A stretch of DNA of 64,000 bases from the NCBI GenBank assembly GCA_048264125.1, contig JBLXDM010000005.1:1-64000 (forward strand). Reading direction: 5' to 3'. The notes beneath the pieces are model-generated. The model made no database searches. It was not told where the DNA came from and saw nothing but the letters and a program-made list of their open reading frames with translations. This document shows positions 52,501-61,099 of the stretch, in pieces; the first letter of the stretch is position 1; each line of letters opens with the position of its first letter. Source of the DNA: M1-B18 sp048264125. GTDB lineage: Bacteria > Bacillota > Clostridia > Peptostreptococcales > Natronincolaceae. Made by a program: the position numbers and the translations under genes.

Positions 52501-53869
52501 CTTCCCTGATACGTACTGCTCCGATTTCGGTAATCCTGTCCAGCTTATTGGAAAGGCCTGTGGTTTCTATGTCAAATATTATGAATTCCTGCTGAAGGGT
52601 GTAATCCTCCATCCCCTCCACCAGCTTTGCCTCATCGTTGACCAAGTAGCCCTCCATGCCGTATATCACCTTAATGCCATTCTTTTTTCCAGCCTCCATT
52701 GCCTCTGGGAAGGCCTGTACCACACCATGGTCCGTTATAGCTATTGCCTTGTGCCCCCATTCGGCTGCTCTCTTTATGATACTGGAGGTAGTGCTGACAC
52801 CGTCCATCGAGGACATTTGAGTATGAACATGGAGCTCAACCCTTTTAACCTCTGCCAAATCAAGCTTTTTCTTGACCTGTATTGTAACTATGTCAGAGGC
52901 CATCATTACATATTCCCGAGCAAATTTATCGAAGACAACGTCACCTCTTAATCTAAGCTGCTGTCCCTTTTTCACCATGGTATCAAAGTCTGCCACAAGG
53001 TTTTTTCGTTCGAATATCTTAGCCATAATTGAGGAGCTATAATCGGTTACCGTAAGGGTATACAGCTTCTTACCGCTGTTTAAATCCCTAGACTCCACGG
53101 CAATTACCTCAGCCTCAATAATTACCTGAGCCATCTCTCCCCTAACCTCCACCAATCGGGTCACAGTACCATTAAAGTTTTTACCTAGAAGCACCGGTGA
53201 ATTAGGGTCCAGAGCCTCCGATTTTTTACCGTAGCCCCCCTTATTTTGCGGAGCCCTTTCTGCTACTACAGCAGGAGTAGAGGGAGAAGGCGTATTTTTC
53301 ATGATTTCCTCTATGTAAATCACAGTCTCCTTTTCCTTCTCCTCATCATATATTTTTCTGTCAAAATCATTTTTGTTATATTCAATGACACATTTAAGTG
53401 TCTCATTAAATTCACCCTTGAAGTAGTCCTCTACTGCTATGTTGGCCTTTCTTTTTATGGCGGTCTCAGCAATTATTTGCTCCCCCATAGTGATATGCAG
53501 TCCATTGTTTTCCATCCGCCATGTCAGCTTGTCGGCCATTCCCTTGATGGCAGGAATAAGCCTCTGAAGAACAAAGATCACATTATGCCAATTTATCTCC
53601 ACCAATTCATTAAGGTCCTCATAAGCGACCCCATGCTTAAAGCTGACGTTAATTTCTCCCGTAAGCTTCAAATGCTCCTTAAGTGAGTTTAGGGAGAAAT
53701 ATAATTCCTCCCAATTAACCACAGCTTTAGTTGAAAATAGTATATCCAACCTTTTATCCGGCTTATAGAACCTTAAATTCTCCATAAAGTATTTATTAAA
53801 ATTATTTTTTGATTTTAAACCCAGCTTATCAAGGAATTCCTGATAATTCAATTGTGCCTGAGGGTCCAT
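49544..53869 (-). CDS. polC: DNA polymerase III alpha subunit, PolC type
   Basis: This is a 1441-residue replicative polymerase with built-in proofreading. The start is ATG 53869 behind AGGTGGG; an in-frame TTG at 53896 overlaps the preceding gene. An OB-fold near residue 240-330 comes first, then a PHP domain (VELHVHTQMSSMDG near 345). A DEDDh exonuclease is inserted in the PHP domain (FIIFDIETTGL near 435). A four-Cys zinc site (CDGCKH and CPECGRP near 920-950), the palm with DPDIDLNF near 975 and the helix-hairpin-helix region complete it. PolC is typical of low-G+C Gram-positives. Confidence 0.97.
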   Translation of the reverse strand: MDPQAQLNYQEFLDKLGLKSKNNFNKYFMENLRFYKPDKRLDILFSTKAVVNWEELYFSLNSLKEHLKLTGEINVSFKHGVAYEDLNELVEINWHNVIFVLQRLIPAIKGMADKLTWRMENNGLHITMGEQIIAETAIKRKANIAVEDYFKGEFNETLKCVIEYNKNDFDRKIYDEEKEKETVIYIEEIMKNTPSPSTPAVVAERAPQNKGGYGKKSEALDPNSPVLLGKNFNGTVTRLVEVRGEMAQVIIEAEVIAVESRDLNSGKKLYTLTVTDYSSSIMAKIFERKNLVADFDTMVKKGQQLRLRGDVVFDKFAREYVMMASDIVTIQVKKKLDLAEVKRVELHVHTQMSSMDGVSTTSSIIKRAAEWGHKAIAITDHGVVQAFPEAMEAGKKNGIKVIYGMEGYLVNDEAKLVEGMEDYTLQQEFIIFDIETTGLSNKLDRITEIGAVRIREGKIIEEYNQLINPQMPIPDKITQLTGITNEMVANSPTIEEVLPDFIKFIGDAPLVAHNASFDIGFIRENVKKIDHSIKNSVLDTLQLARVLLPKLKRHKLDVVAKELGVKLENHHRAVDDALCLAHIFIKMIDMMKEREVLTFKDINLQLGKRTDFTKLNTYHIILLVKDEIGLKNLYHIVSESHINYFYKKPRIPKSLLNKYREGILLGTACEAGELYQAFLENKPQEEIEKIAEYYDYLEIQPTENNSFLIEKGLMADIQDIQALNMKIVQLGERLKRPVVATCDVHFLESRDEIFRKILMAGQGFTDADNQAPLYFRTTDEMLKEFSYLGPQKAKEVVIDNPIRISEEIAELLPIPDGTFPPEIEGSDEELRRLCYDKAARIYGSPLPEIVQARLDRELNSIISNGYAVMYIIAQKLVTKSLQDGYLVGSRGSVGSSFAATMSDITEVNPLPPHYICDGCKHSEFIIDGSCGSGADLPDKSCPECGRPLIKEGHDIPFEVFLGFEGDKEPDIDLNFAGEYQSEAHKYTEELFGKGKVFRAGTIGTIADKTAYGFVKKFLEEKSISATQAEINRLTMGCTGVKRTSGQHPGGVMIVPANKDIHEFCPIQYPANDSTSGVITTHFDYHSISGRLLKLDILGHDVPTIIKMLEDITKINAQLIPLDDKATVSLFTGTEALGIKAEDLGCEVGTLGIPEFGTKFVRQMLLDTQPTTFAELVRISGLSHGTDVWVNNAQDLVRKGTAELKDVISTRDDIMNYLIYKGLPKKTSFKIMENVRKGKGLTEEHVEVMKENNVPQWYIDSCNTIKYMFPKAHAVAYVMMSFRIAFFKVHHPEAFYATYFTTKAEDFDADLIVKGKDAVVRKIKELEAVGNDMTAKEKNLLTVLEVAMEMFLRDIHLLPVDIYESDADRFLIKENKLLPPLKSLQGVGQNAARNIVEARHEGEFISLEDLRVRSKITKTAIETLVNHGSISDLPQTNQLCLF

Positions 53870-53883
53870 AGTATCCCACCTAT

Positions 53884-54510
53884 CTAATTTAACCAATATT
53901 TCACTATATCCTTATACATCTTCATGCGCCATATAGTACCCTTTACCAGCCCCAGCTTTTCTTCCTTCGTTACATGGGTGGCATTTTTCATTATAACTCT
54001 TCTGGTCCGCATGCCCTCAGCCTTAGCCAGCCTTGTTAGGGCCAGCTCTATGCCGTAGCCATCGGTATCTAGTAGCATTAGCTGCTTTGCCAGAGAAGCC
54101 CTCATGACCCTTTGCCCGGAGAGATTTGGGGATATCTTTTGCGCTAAATCAGTTGCAAGCCTGCCATCCTCAAAAATTCCAATGGTCATGTCTGCATTAT
54201 CCTGCAAAACTGGCTCCAGCAAATCCCTTATGTGTTTAGGGGTTAGTCCTATCAAGTCTGCATCCAGCAGCAAAAGAATGTCGGCATCACAATCCATCAG
54301 GCCTCTCTTTACCGCCTCTGCCTTGCCACTGTTCTTATCTAGCCTTATGAGTCTCACATCATGACTCTGAGCTATTTCTGCGGTTCTGTCCTGGGAGCCA
54401 TCGTCAATAACGATGATTTCATTGACAAGCTCCACTGCCTTAAGGGGTTGTATTACCTTTTCTATCCGCTCTTCTTCATTATACGCCGGAACGATAGCAG
54501 ATATCTTCAT
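53884..54510 (-). CDS. Family 2 glycosyltransferase
   Basis: This 208-residue GT-A fold protein has AIVPAYNEEERI at residues 5-16, VIDDGSQDRTAEIA near 34 and a DADLIGL metal-binding (DxD-like) motif near 82. No transmembrane helix is obvious, so it may act on a soluble or membrane-associated acceptor. The acceptor is unknown. Its place between ispG and polC is not part of the Bacillus order, but it is packed tightly: 14 bases from ispG, and overlapping the extended polC frame. Confidence 0.82.
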   Translation of the reverse strand: MKISAIVPAYNEEERIEKVIQPLKAVELVNEIIVIDDGSQDRTAEIAQSHDVRLIRLDKNSGKAEAVKRGLMDCDADILLLLDADLIGLTPKHIRDLLEPVLQDNADMTIGIFEDGRLATDLAQKISPNLSGQRVMRASLAKQLMLLDTDGYGIELALTRLAKAEGMRTRRVIMKNATHVTKEEKLGLVKGTIWRMKMYKDIVKYWLN

Positions 54511-54523
54511 ACGAAGCCTCCCT

Positions 54524-55570
54524 TTATAGCTTTTCTATTTCCCTTATCAGTGTTTCAACTATTTTATCCTCTGGGATTTTGCCTACCACCTTGCCCTTTT
54601 TAAACAACAGGGCTGAATCTAGGCCACCGGCGATTCCTATGTCTGCCTCCCTGGCCTCACCGGGACCGTTAACGGCACAGCCCATAATTGCCAGCTTGAT
54701 GGGCTTCTTCAGGCTGCCTATCTTCTCCTCTACCTCCTTGGCAAGGTTGATTAAATCTATCTGACATCTGCCGCAGGTGGGACAGGATACAATTGTTATC
54801 TCGTTTTGAACCAGACCCAGAGATTTTAATATTTGCCTTCCGACCTTAATTTCCTCAACAGGGTCACCCGTCAGAGAAACCCTAAGTGTGTCGCCAATAC
54901 CCTGCAGCAGCAACGCACCTATGCCTACCGAAGACTTAATGGTACCAGACCATACAGTGCCAGCCTCTGTTATACCGAGATGCAGGGGATAGTCGCAGCC
55001 CTCTGACATAAGCTGATAGGCCTTAACCGTCATGGCGACATCACTGGCCTTCAAGGAAATGACGATATCGGTAAAGTCCATTTCCTCCAGTATATGTATA
55101 TGCCCGAAGGCGCTCTCTACCATTGCCTCAGGCGTAGGATAGCCGTATTTCTCCAGCAGGTGCTTCTCAAGGGAGCCTGCATTTACCCCAATCCTTATAG
55201 GGATGCCACGCTCCTTCGCTGCCTTTACAACCTCGATTACCCTCTTCTTCTCCCCTATGTTTCCGGGGTTTAGCCTTAGGGCATCCACCCCCTGCTTTAT
55301 GGCCTCCAGAGCAATTCTGTAATCAAAATGTATATCCGCCACCAAAGGCATCTTTGTGCCTTCCTTTAGCTTACTAAGGCTATAGGCGGATTCCATGCTG
55401 GGGACCGCAACCCTTACGATATCGCAGCCGGCCTCCTCCAGCCTTAAAATCTGCTTTATCGACGCTTCAACGTTTCTCGGGTCCGTAGTAGTCATGGACT
55501 GCACAGTAATGGGATGGTCTCCTCCCACAAACACATTACCGCAACGGACCGCCTTGGTTTTTCTTCTCAT
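54524..55570 (-). CDS. ispG: (E)-4-Hydroxy-3-methylbut-2-enyl-diphosphate synthase
   Basis: This 348-residue iron-sulfur enzyme does the seventh step of the MEP isoprenoid pathway. The N-terminal TIM barrel has VQSMTTTDPRNVEAS near residue 24 and VADIHFDYRIALEA near 77. The [4Fe-4S] ligands are C-x2-C in SCPTCGRC near 262 plus a later Cys in IMGCAVNGPGEA. Its clustering with dxr and uppS puts precursor synthesis and cell-wall lipid carrier synthesis in one operon. Confidence 0.96.
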   Translation of the reverse strand: MRRKTKAVRCGNVFVGGDHPITVQSMTTTDPRNVEASIKQILRLEEAGCDIVRVAVPSMESAYSLSKLKEGTKMPLVADIHFDYRIALEAIKQGVDALRLNPGNIGEKKRVIEVVKAAKERGIPIRIGVNAGSLEKHLLEKYGYPTPEAMVESAFGHIHILEEMDFTDIVISLKASDVAMTVKAYQLMSEGCDYPLHLGITEAGTVWSGTIKSSVGIGALLLQGIGDTLRVSLTGDPVEEIKVGRQILKSLGLVQNEITIVSCPTCGRCQIDLINLAKEVEEKIGSLKKPIKLAIMGCAVNGPGEAREADIGIAGGLDSALLFKKGKVVGKIPEDKIVETLIREIEKL

Positions 55571-55581
55571 ATGTTCACCCT

Positions 55582-56589
55582 CTAGTTAAAAAGCTTTACA
55601 ATATCGTTGTAGGTAACAAAAATCATCATGGTGATCAGAAGCGCAAAGCCCACTAGGTGAATCATACCTTCCCTTTCAGGATTTACGGGTTTGCCTCTGA
55701 AAAATTCAAAAATAAGGAATAGAATTCTGCTGCCATCCAGAGCCGGTATCGGTAGAAGGTTCATTAAGCCAAGATTAATGCTGATTAATCCCGCAAGGAA
55801 CAATACGCTTTCCCAGCCTGCCTGTGTCGCCTGTCCCACCATGGTTATAATACCCACCGGTCCTGCTACCTCTCCAGAGGAGACCTGACGGAAAACCAGC
55901 CTTCTCAGAAAATCACCAATTTCTCTTATTACATAGCCTGTATTGGTAAAGCTAGTTTTAACAGCATAGCCTAAGGATTTTTTGTACATAGGCACTATGC
56001 CCACCATAACCTGCTTGGTTTCGGAATCCACCGTGGGGGTTATGGTCTTTGTTATAACCTCATTATCTCTTTGAATCGTAAATTCCAGAGGTGTATCCTG
56101 TGACCTACCTATCCTATCAACCAGCTGGTTCCAATTCTGTACCTCCTCACCGTCTATAGAGAGTATAGTATCACCCTTTTGTATGCCTGCAGTCTCTGCC
56201 GGAGTTCCCGGGATTACCTCCTGCATAGTGGTGGAAGGGCTTCCAACACTATAGAACAGCACCATGAAGAGAAGGATGGCTAATATGAAATTCATAATTG
56301 GCCCAGCTAGAATAACTGCTATTCTTGCGGCGATGGACTTATTACTAAAGCTGCCTGCTTCACTGGATACCTCATCCTCCCCCTCCATTTTGACAAAGCC
56401 TCCTATAGGCAAAGCCCTCAGGGTATACTGTGTCTCGCCCTTTGCAAAGCTTATAAGCTTTGGTCCCATGCCTATGGCAAACTCATGGACCTTTATACCC
56501 ACCATTTTGGCAACGCCAAAGTGACCCAGCTCATGGAAAAACACCAAGAGCCCAAATACGAAAATTGCTGCTGCTATTGTAATTAACAT
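55582..56589 (-). CDS. rseP: Site-2 intramembrane zinc metalloprotease RseP/RasP
   Basis: This is a 335-residue membrane protein from ATG 56589 (AGGTGGG upstream; a GTG at 56601 is the alternative). The zinc motif HELGH is near residue 18, a PDZ domain lies near 120-190 (GTPAETAGIQKGDTILSIDG) and the second active-site motif, LLPIPALDG, is near 285. It cleaves anti-sigma factors and leftover signal peptides within the membrane. The dxr-rseP order is conserved. Confidence 0.95.
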   Translation of the reverse strand: MLITIAAAIFVFGLLVFFHELGHFGVAKMVGIKVHEFAIGMGPKLISFAKGETQYTLRALPIGGFVKMEGEDEVSSEAGSFSNKSIAARIAVILAGPIMNFILAILLFMVLFYSVGSPSTTMQEVIPGTPAETAGIQKGDTILSIDGEEVQNWNQLVDRIGRSQDTPLEFTIQRDNEVITKTITPTVDSETKQVMVGIVPMYKKSLGYAVKTSFTNTGYVIREIGDFLRRLVFRQVSSGEVAGPVGIITMVGQATQAGWESVLFLAGLISINLGLMNLLPIPALDGSRILFLIFEFFRGKPVNPEREGMIHLVGFALLITMMIFVTYNDIVKLFN

Positions 56590-56601
56590 ATATTCACCCA
56601 C

Positions 56602-57753
56602 CTAACTTATTTGTGATCTAATCCAGGACCTCACCCATGCATCCACCTCCAGCAGCTCCTCTATCCCAGAGTAATTACTGGATTGATGCACCGCTATAGC
56701 CTTTTCTATGTACTTGCTGATATCATAGAAGCCTATTTTCTCCTGTAAATAATATTGAACCAATTCTTCATTCGCACCGTTCAAAACACATGGCATGGTT
56801 CCTCCAATAGCTATTGCTTCATATGCCAGCCTTAAGCATGGAAAGCTTTCTAAATCAGGCTGTCGGAAGCTCAGCTCCTTAACCTCACTAAAGCTAAGTC
56901 TGGGAAGCTTTCCTTCATAACGCCTTGGATAGGTCAGTGCATATTGTATCGGCAGCTTCATATCCGGCATTCCCAGCTGTGCTATAACAGAATAATCCTG
57001 AAACTCCACCATAGAGTGTATAATGCTTTGAGGATGAACCACTACCTCTATTTTATCCACATCTAAATTAAATAACCATTTTGCCTCTATTACCTCCAGC
57101 CCCTTATTCATCAGGGTTGCAGAATCAATAGATATTTTTCTCCCCATGCTCCAATTGGGATGCTTAAGGGCCGCCCTATAATCCGCCTTTGCTATATCCT
57201 CCTTGGCCCATTCTCTGAAGGGACCACCGGAGGCCGTCAACAGAATTTTAGAGAGGCTGTTTTCTGCCTGACCCTGCAAGCACTGAAAAATAGCTGAATG
57301 CTCACTGTCTACAGGAACGATATTGACATTGCTTTTCTTGACCTCCTCCATAATTAGGCCGCCTGCAACCACCAAAGTCTCCTTATTGGCTAGAGCAATA
57401 TCCTTTTTACTTCGTATAGCCATCAAGGTTGGCTGAAGACCTACACTTCCCACCACCGAATTAAGGACCATATCCACCTCTTCATGGGTAGCAGCTTCAA
57501 TCAGCCCCTCCATGCCGGTAAGTATTTTGGTATCAGTAGCGGTTATTCTTGACTTCAACAGCTTAGCCTGAGCCTCATCAAATACAACAGCCACAGCCGG
57601 TTTGAATTCATATATCTGCTCCTCTAGGGCATCAATGCTCCTCATAACTGCTATCGCCGTTATTTCAAATTTATCGCTGTGCTCACGGATTACCTCTATT
57701 GCCTGATTTCCAATGGACCCAGTTGAGCCCAGTAGACATATTCTTTTCTTCAT
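56602..57753 (-). CDS. dxr: 1-Deoxy-D-xylulose 5-phosphate reductoisomerase
   Basis: This 383-residue NADPH enzyme makes 2-C-methylerythritol 4-phosphate, the committed MEP step. LGSTGSIGNQAIEVI at residues 8-22 binds NADPH. ANKETLVVAG near 122, the metal-binding PVDSEHSAIFQCL near 145 and the ASGGPFR loop near 175 are all present. GAGGTGCAGAG precedes the ATG. A terminator separates it from cdsA, so it probably has its own promoter. Confidence 0.97.
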   Translation of the reverse strand: MKKRICLLGSTGSIGNQAIEVIREHSDKFEITAIAVMRSIDALEEQIYEFKPAVAVVFDEAQAKLLKSRITATDTKILTGMEGLIEAATHEEVDMVLNSVVGSVGLQPTLMAIRSKKDIALANKETLVVAGGLIMEEVKKSNVNIVPVDSEHSAIFQCLQGQAENSLSKILLTASGGPFREWAKEDIAKADYRAALKHPNWSMGRKISIDSATLMNKGLEVIEAKWLFNLDVDKIEVVVHPQSIIHSMVEFQDYSVIAQLGMPDMKLPIQYALTYPRRYEGKLPRLSFSEVKELSFRQPDLESFPCLRLAYEAIAIGGTMPCVLNGANEELVQYYLQEKIGFYDISKYIEKAIAVHQSSNYSGIEELLEVDAWVRSWIRSQIS

Positions 57754-57833
57754 CTCTGCACCTCGTTATAGATTTTTACAACCACTCTAAATATTATATG
57801 TTATCCCTATATGTATATTATATAATATTTCTT

Positions 57834-57873
57834 CCCAAAATCAAAATAAGCATAACAGATGCCATGCTTATTT
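57834..57873 (-). terminator. Intrinsic terminator of cdsA
   Basis: AAATAAGCAT pairs with ATGCTTATTT around 10 bases and is followed on the minus strand by TGATTTTGGG. It starts at the cdsA stop codon. Confidence 0.78.
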
Positions 57874-58665
57874 TTACACTCTATTGATAATAAATATTAA
57901 AAAATAATATACCACTGGTGCGGTAAATATGATGCTGTCGAAGCGGTCCAGAACTCCGCCATGCCCCGGCATGATATTTCCGAAATCCTTAATTCCCACT
58001 TTTCTTTTAATAAGGGATGCCGTTAAATCACCCGCAATGGAGAGTATGCTTCCTACAAGCCCTATTAATATAACTGTAAAAAGATGCTCCCTCAAAAATA
58101 AAAATCCAAATACTCCGCTGATGATGGTAGTGCCTAACGTGCCGCCTATTGCTCCCTCAACGGTTTTTTTAGGACTGATGGCAGGACATAGCTTTCTTTT
58201 GCCAAAAAAATATCCGGAGAAATAAGCAAGTGTATCAGCGCCAAAGGCGGTAATAAACACAAGCCATATGACTATAGCGTTTGCCTCCTTGCTTATTAGA
58301 ATGACATGTCCTAAAAAAAGAGCAACATATATTATCCCTATCAGACTTATGGCCCCATCTAAAATCGTGTATTTACTATTGTAAATTATTATTATGAGAC
58401 TCAGCACCATAAAGGTTGCAATCAAAATGAATAGCAGATAATCTGCATTATGGGCATAGTAAAAGCTGCTTAGAAGCATGACCGCCGATATATAGCCAAC
58501 GATTTCCACAGGCTTTATTTCCTTAACCGCCACAGCCTTATAAAACTCCCTTAGTCCAACTAACGAAACCACCATAACCGATAAAAATAGTGTCAGACCA
58601 CCAAAATAAACAATAGCTACTAGGATTGGCACACCAATTAATCCACTTATTACACGTTTAAGCAT
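57874..58665 (-). CDS. cdsA: Phosphatidate cytidylyltransferase
   Basis: This 263-residue membrane enzyme makes CDP-diacylglycerol from phosphatidate and CTP. About seven or eight hydrophobic helices are seen, and the family signature KRKVGIKDFGNIMPGHGGVLD is split here as KRKVGIKDFGN and MPGHGGVLDRFDS near residues 215-240. The product feeds PgsA, also in this window. It lies 11 bases after uppS. Confidence 0.95.
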   Translation of the reverse strand: MLKRVISGLIGVPILVAIVYFGGLTLFLSVMVVSLVGLREFYKAVAVKEIKPVEIVGYISAVMLLSSFYYAHNADYLLFILIATFMVLSLIIIIYNSKYTILDGAISLIGIIYVALFLGHVILISKEANAIVIWLVFITAFGADTLAYFSGYFFGKRKLCPAISPKKTVEGAIGGTLGTTIISGVFGFLFLREHLFTVILIGLVGSILSIAGDLTASLIKRKVGIKDFGNIMPGHGGVLDRFDSIIFTAPVVYYFLIFIINRV

Positions 58666-58676
58666 AAAATCCTCCT

Positions 58677-59435
58677 CTAAAGGCTACCAAATCTTCTATC
58701 CCGCTTTTGATAGTCTCTTATAGCCTCCAACAATAGATCGCCGTTAAAATCCGGCCAAAGAGTATTTGTAAAATAAAATTCTGTGTAGGCAGTTTGCCAC
58801 AGCAGGAAATTACTGAATCTATATTCACCGCTTGTCCTTATTAATAGCTCAGGGTCAGGGATTTCGGAGGTGTCAAGATAGCTCTTCACTAGCTCATCAT
58901 CTATTTCAGCAGGAGAAAGCCTGCCCTTATCAACGGCTGATGCTATTTTTTTAATTGCTCTGATAAGCTCATCACGGCCACCATAATTTAAGGCAATATT
59001 TAAATTCAAGCCGTCATTATCTTTTGTTAGATCGGTAGCCCAATTGATTTCATCAATCAGCCTTGGCTCAAGCCTTGATAGGTCTCCTATGGTGGTTATT
59101 TTTACACTATTCTCATGAAGGGCTCTAGCCTCTTTTTTAAGATATTCCACCATCAGCTGCATAAGGCCGGAGACCTCCTCAACAGGGCGATTCCAGTTCT
59201 CTGTAGAAAAGGCATACAGGGTTAGTACCTCTATACCTATATCAGATGCAGTTCGAATTACGCTTCTTAAGGCCTCCACCCCTGCCCTATGGCCAAAGGA
59301 CCTGGGCATAAGTCTTTTCTTAGCCCATCTGCCATTGCCATCCATAATGATTGCTATGTGCTTTGGTAGGCTCTCTAGGTTAAGCTCCAGGGTCGCTATA
59401 TCAATTGTCTGCTGCTTCTTCTTTTGTCTTGTCAT
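58677..59435 (-). CDS. uppS: Undecaprenyl diphosphate synthase
   Basis: This 252-residue cis-prenyltransferase makes the C55 lipid carrier for peptidoglycan. MDGNGRWAKKRLMPRSFGH near residue 32 holds the catalytic Asp, and RTSGEYRFSNFLLWQTAYTE near 205 is the C-terminal signature. The N-terminal 20 residues are Lys/Gln-rich and longer than usual. GGGTGATAAT precedes the ATG. Confidence 0.96.
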   Translation of the reverse strand: MTRQKKKQQTIDIATLELNLESLPKHIAIIMDGNGRWAKKRLMPRSFGHRAGVEALRSVIRTASDIGIEVLTLYAFSTENWNRPVEEVSGLMQLMVEYLKKEARALHENSVKITTIGDLSRLEPRLIDEINWATDLTKDNDGLNLNIALNYGGRDELIRAIKKIASAVDKGRLSPAEIDDELVKSYLDTSEIPDPELLIRTSGEYRFSNFLLWQTAYTEFYFTNTLWPDFNGDLLLEAIRDYQKRDRRFGSL

Positions 59436-59451
59436 ATTATCACCCTATTCA

Positions 59452-59474
59452 TTTTTAAACCCCCTTAACGGGGG
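59452..59474 (-). terminator. Short terminator-like hairpin after the PASTA-like ORF
   Basis: CCCCC pairs with GGGGG around a 5-base loop, then TTTAAAAAT on the minus strand. It would separate frr and the small ORF from uppS, at least in part. Confidence 0.6.
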
Positions 59475-59475
59475 C

Positions 59476-59661
59476 CTAAAATAATGATATTGTCAGCTCT
59501 ACTTCTTCCTTGCTGACTAACCTTTGTCGAATCACCCTTGCTGTGCCGCCTTCAATTGTTTTCTTGCCGTAGCTTTCCAAAATAACTGGTTTAAAGCCTG
59601 CCGCCATCAGAGCATCCACTGCTTCATCTGCCAAATATCCTAATACATCTGGAATCTTCAA
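59476..59661 (-). CDS. Small stand-alone PASTA-like protein
   Basis: This 61-residue ORF starts at TTG 59661 with GGAGG 8 bases upstream, overlapping the frr stop region. IPDVLGYLADEAVDALMAAG matches the opening of a PASTA domain (xPDVxGxSxxEAxxxLxxAG), and RVIRQRLVSKEEVELTISL its last strands. PASTA domains normally occur in repeats outside the cell on PknB-type kinases or penicillin-binding proteins. This one has no signal peptide or membrane helix and would be cytoplasmic. Its job is unknown. It lies 4 bases from frr and 40 from uppS, so it is likely translated with them. Confidence 0.7.
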   Translation of the reverse strand: MKIPDVLGYLADEAVDALMAAGFKPVILESYGKKTIEGGTARVIRQRLVSKEEVELTISLF

Positions 59662-59664
59662 GGC

Positions 59665-60222
59665 TTAAACCTCCATTACTTCCTTTTCCTTTTTAGTCGT
59701 TTGCTCATCTATTAGCTGTATATATTTATCTGTAATTTTTTGAACCTCATCCTGGGCCTTTTTTAAGTCATCCTCAGTAAGCTCTCCATCCTTATGCTGC
59801 TTCTTCAGTGCCTCGTTGGCATCTCTTCTCTCGTTTCTTAAGGCAACCTTGCCCTCTTCTGCGGTCTTTTTAACCACCTTAATCAGATCACGTCTTCTTT
59901 CCTCTGTCAATTGAGGAATACTTAATCTGATGATCTTACCATCATTTGATGGGTTTAAGCCTAAATCCGATTGGAGTATTGCCTTCTCAATAGCCACCAT
60001 TGCATTCCTGTCAAAGGGCTGAATAACGATCATTCTAGGCTCCGGAGCCGAAATCGTTGCCACCTGCTTAATAGGAGTAGTTGTTCCATAATATTCGATG
60101 GTTAGCTTGTCTAAAATTGCTGGATTAGCTCTACCTGCACGAATTGCATTAAAATCATCCTTAATAACATTAATGGTTTTTTGCATTTTTTCCTCTAAAT
60201 GCATATGTACTTCTGAATACAT
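59665..60222 (-). CDS. frr: Ribosome recycling factor
   Basis: This 185-residue tRNA-shaped protein splits post-termination ribosomes with EF-G. RAGRANPAILDKLTIEYYGT near residue 28 and RRDANEALKKQHKDGELTED near 132 are characteristic. Start at ATG 60222 with AAGGAGGG. It lies 21 bases after pyrH, a conserved pair. Confidence 0.97.
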   Translation of the reverse strand: MYSEVHMHLEEKMQKTINVIKDDFNAIRAGRANPAILDKLTIEYYGTTTPIKQVATISAPEPRMIVIQPFDRNAMVAIEKAILQSDLGLNPSNDGKIIRLSIPQLTEERRRDLIKVVKKTAEEGKVALRNERRDANEALKKQHKDGELTEDDLKKAQDEVQKITDKYIQLIDEQTTKKEKEVMEV

Positions 60223-60242
60223 TTTATACCCTCCTTTTATAT

Positions 60243-60953
60243 TTAACTATTAATATAAGTCCCTATATTCTCCCCTTGCACTACCTTTATGATATTTTCT
60301 GGGTCCTCTAGACCAAAGACCTTAATAGGTATTTTATTATCCATACATAGTGAAGTCGCAGTTGAATCCATTACCTTTAGCCCCAGCTTCAGAACATCGA
60401 TGTAGGAAAGGGTCTCGAATTTCTTGGCCTCTGGGTAAATATGTGGGTCCATATCATACACGCCGTCTACTTTTTTTGCCAATAGTATTACCTCTGCTTC
60501 AATTTCTGCTGCCCGCAGTGCTGCAGTGGTGTCTGTTGAAAAATATGGATTCCCGGTACCGGCTGCGAAAATAACGACTCTGTTCTTTTCCAAGTGCCTT
60601 ACAGCCCTTCTTCTGATATAGGGCTCAGCAATCTGACGCATTTCTATAGCCGTTTGCACACGGGTCAGAACTCCGATATTCTCTAGGGCATCCTGCATTG
60701 CAAGGCTATTTATAACAGTTGCCATCATGCCCATGTAATCGGCTGTGGTTCTGTCCATGCCTTCACCGCTTCTACCCCTCCAGAAATTACCTCCACCGAC
60801 AACTAGGGCAACCTGCACTCCCATATTAATAATCTCCTTGATTTGGTTTGCTATATGGTTGACTGTATCGGTATCCAGACCAAAGCCTTGATTTCCTGCT
60901 AAAGCTTCACCGCTTAATTTTAATAAAACTCGTTTATAGTGAGGACCTGACAT
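60243..60953 (-). CDS. pyrH: Uridylate kinase
   Basis: This 236-residue hexameric UMP kinase is of the amino-acid kinase fold. The phosphate-binding LLKLSGEALAG is at residues 9-19, VVGGGNFWRGR near 52 and AGTGNPYFSTDTTAALRA near 131. Family enzymes are activated by GTP and inhibited by UTP. It is separated from tsf by about 145 bases with a terminator, so a separate promoter is expected; only a weak candidate was seen. Confidence 0.97.
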   Translation of the reverse strand: MSGPHYKRVLLKLSGEALAGNQGFGLDTDTVNHIANQIKEIINMGVQVALVVGGGNFWRGRSGEGMDRTTADYMGMMATVINSLAMQDALENIGVLTRVQTAIEMRQIAEPYIRRRAVRHLEKNRVVIFAAGTGNPYFSTDTTAALRAAEIEAEVILLAKKVDGVYDMDPHIYPEAKKFETLSYIDVLKLGLKVMDSTATSLCMDNKIPIKVFGLEDPENIIKVVQGENIGTYINS

Positions 60954-61059
60954 ATTTACTCCTCCATTCTAATATTTCTACAGGCTGTAATAAAATCCTT
61001 TATTTTCTAGTTAATATATAATGAACAAAATACTTTGTATTTTTCGTGTTTAGAAGATT

Positions 61060-61092
61060 TTTTAAAAGGAGAACACAGTCGCGTTCTCCTTT
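61060..61092 (-). terminator. Intrinsic terminator of the rpsB-tsf operon
   Basis: AAAGGAGAAC pairs with GTTCTCCTTT around an 8-base loop, with an A/T-rich tail on the minus strand. Confidence 0.85.
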
Positions 61093-61099
61093 ATTCTTA

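Noticed and set aside
52277..52951. 224-codon plus-strand open frame within polC
   Set aside because: It lies wholly opposite the conserved PolC exonuclease/PHP region, has no ribosome-binding site or family features and is a shadow of that gene.
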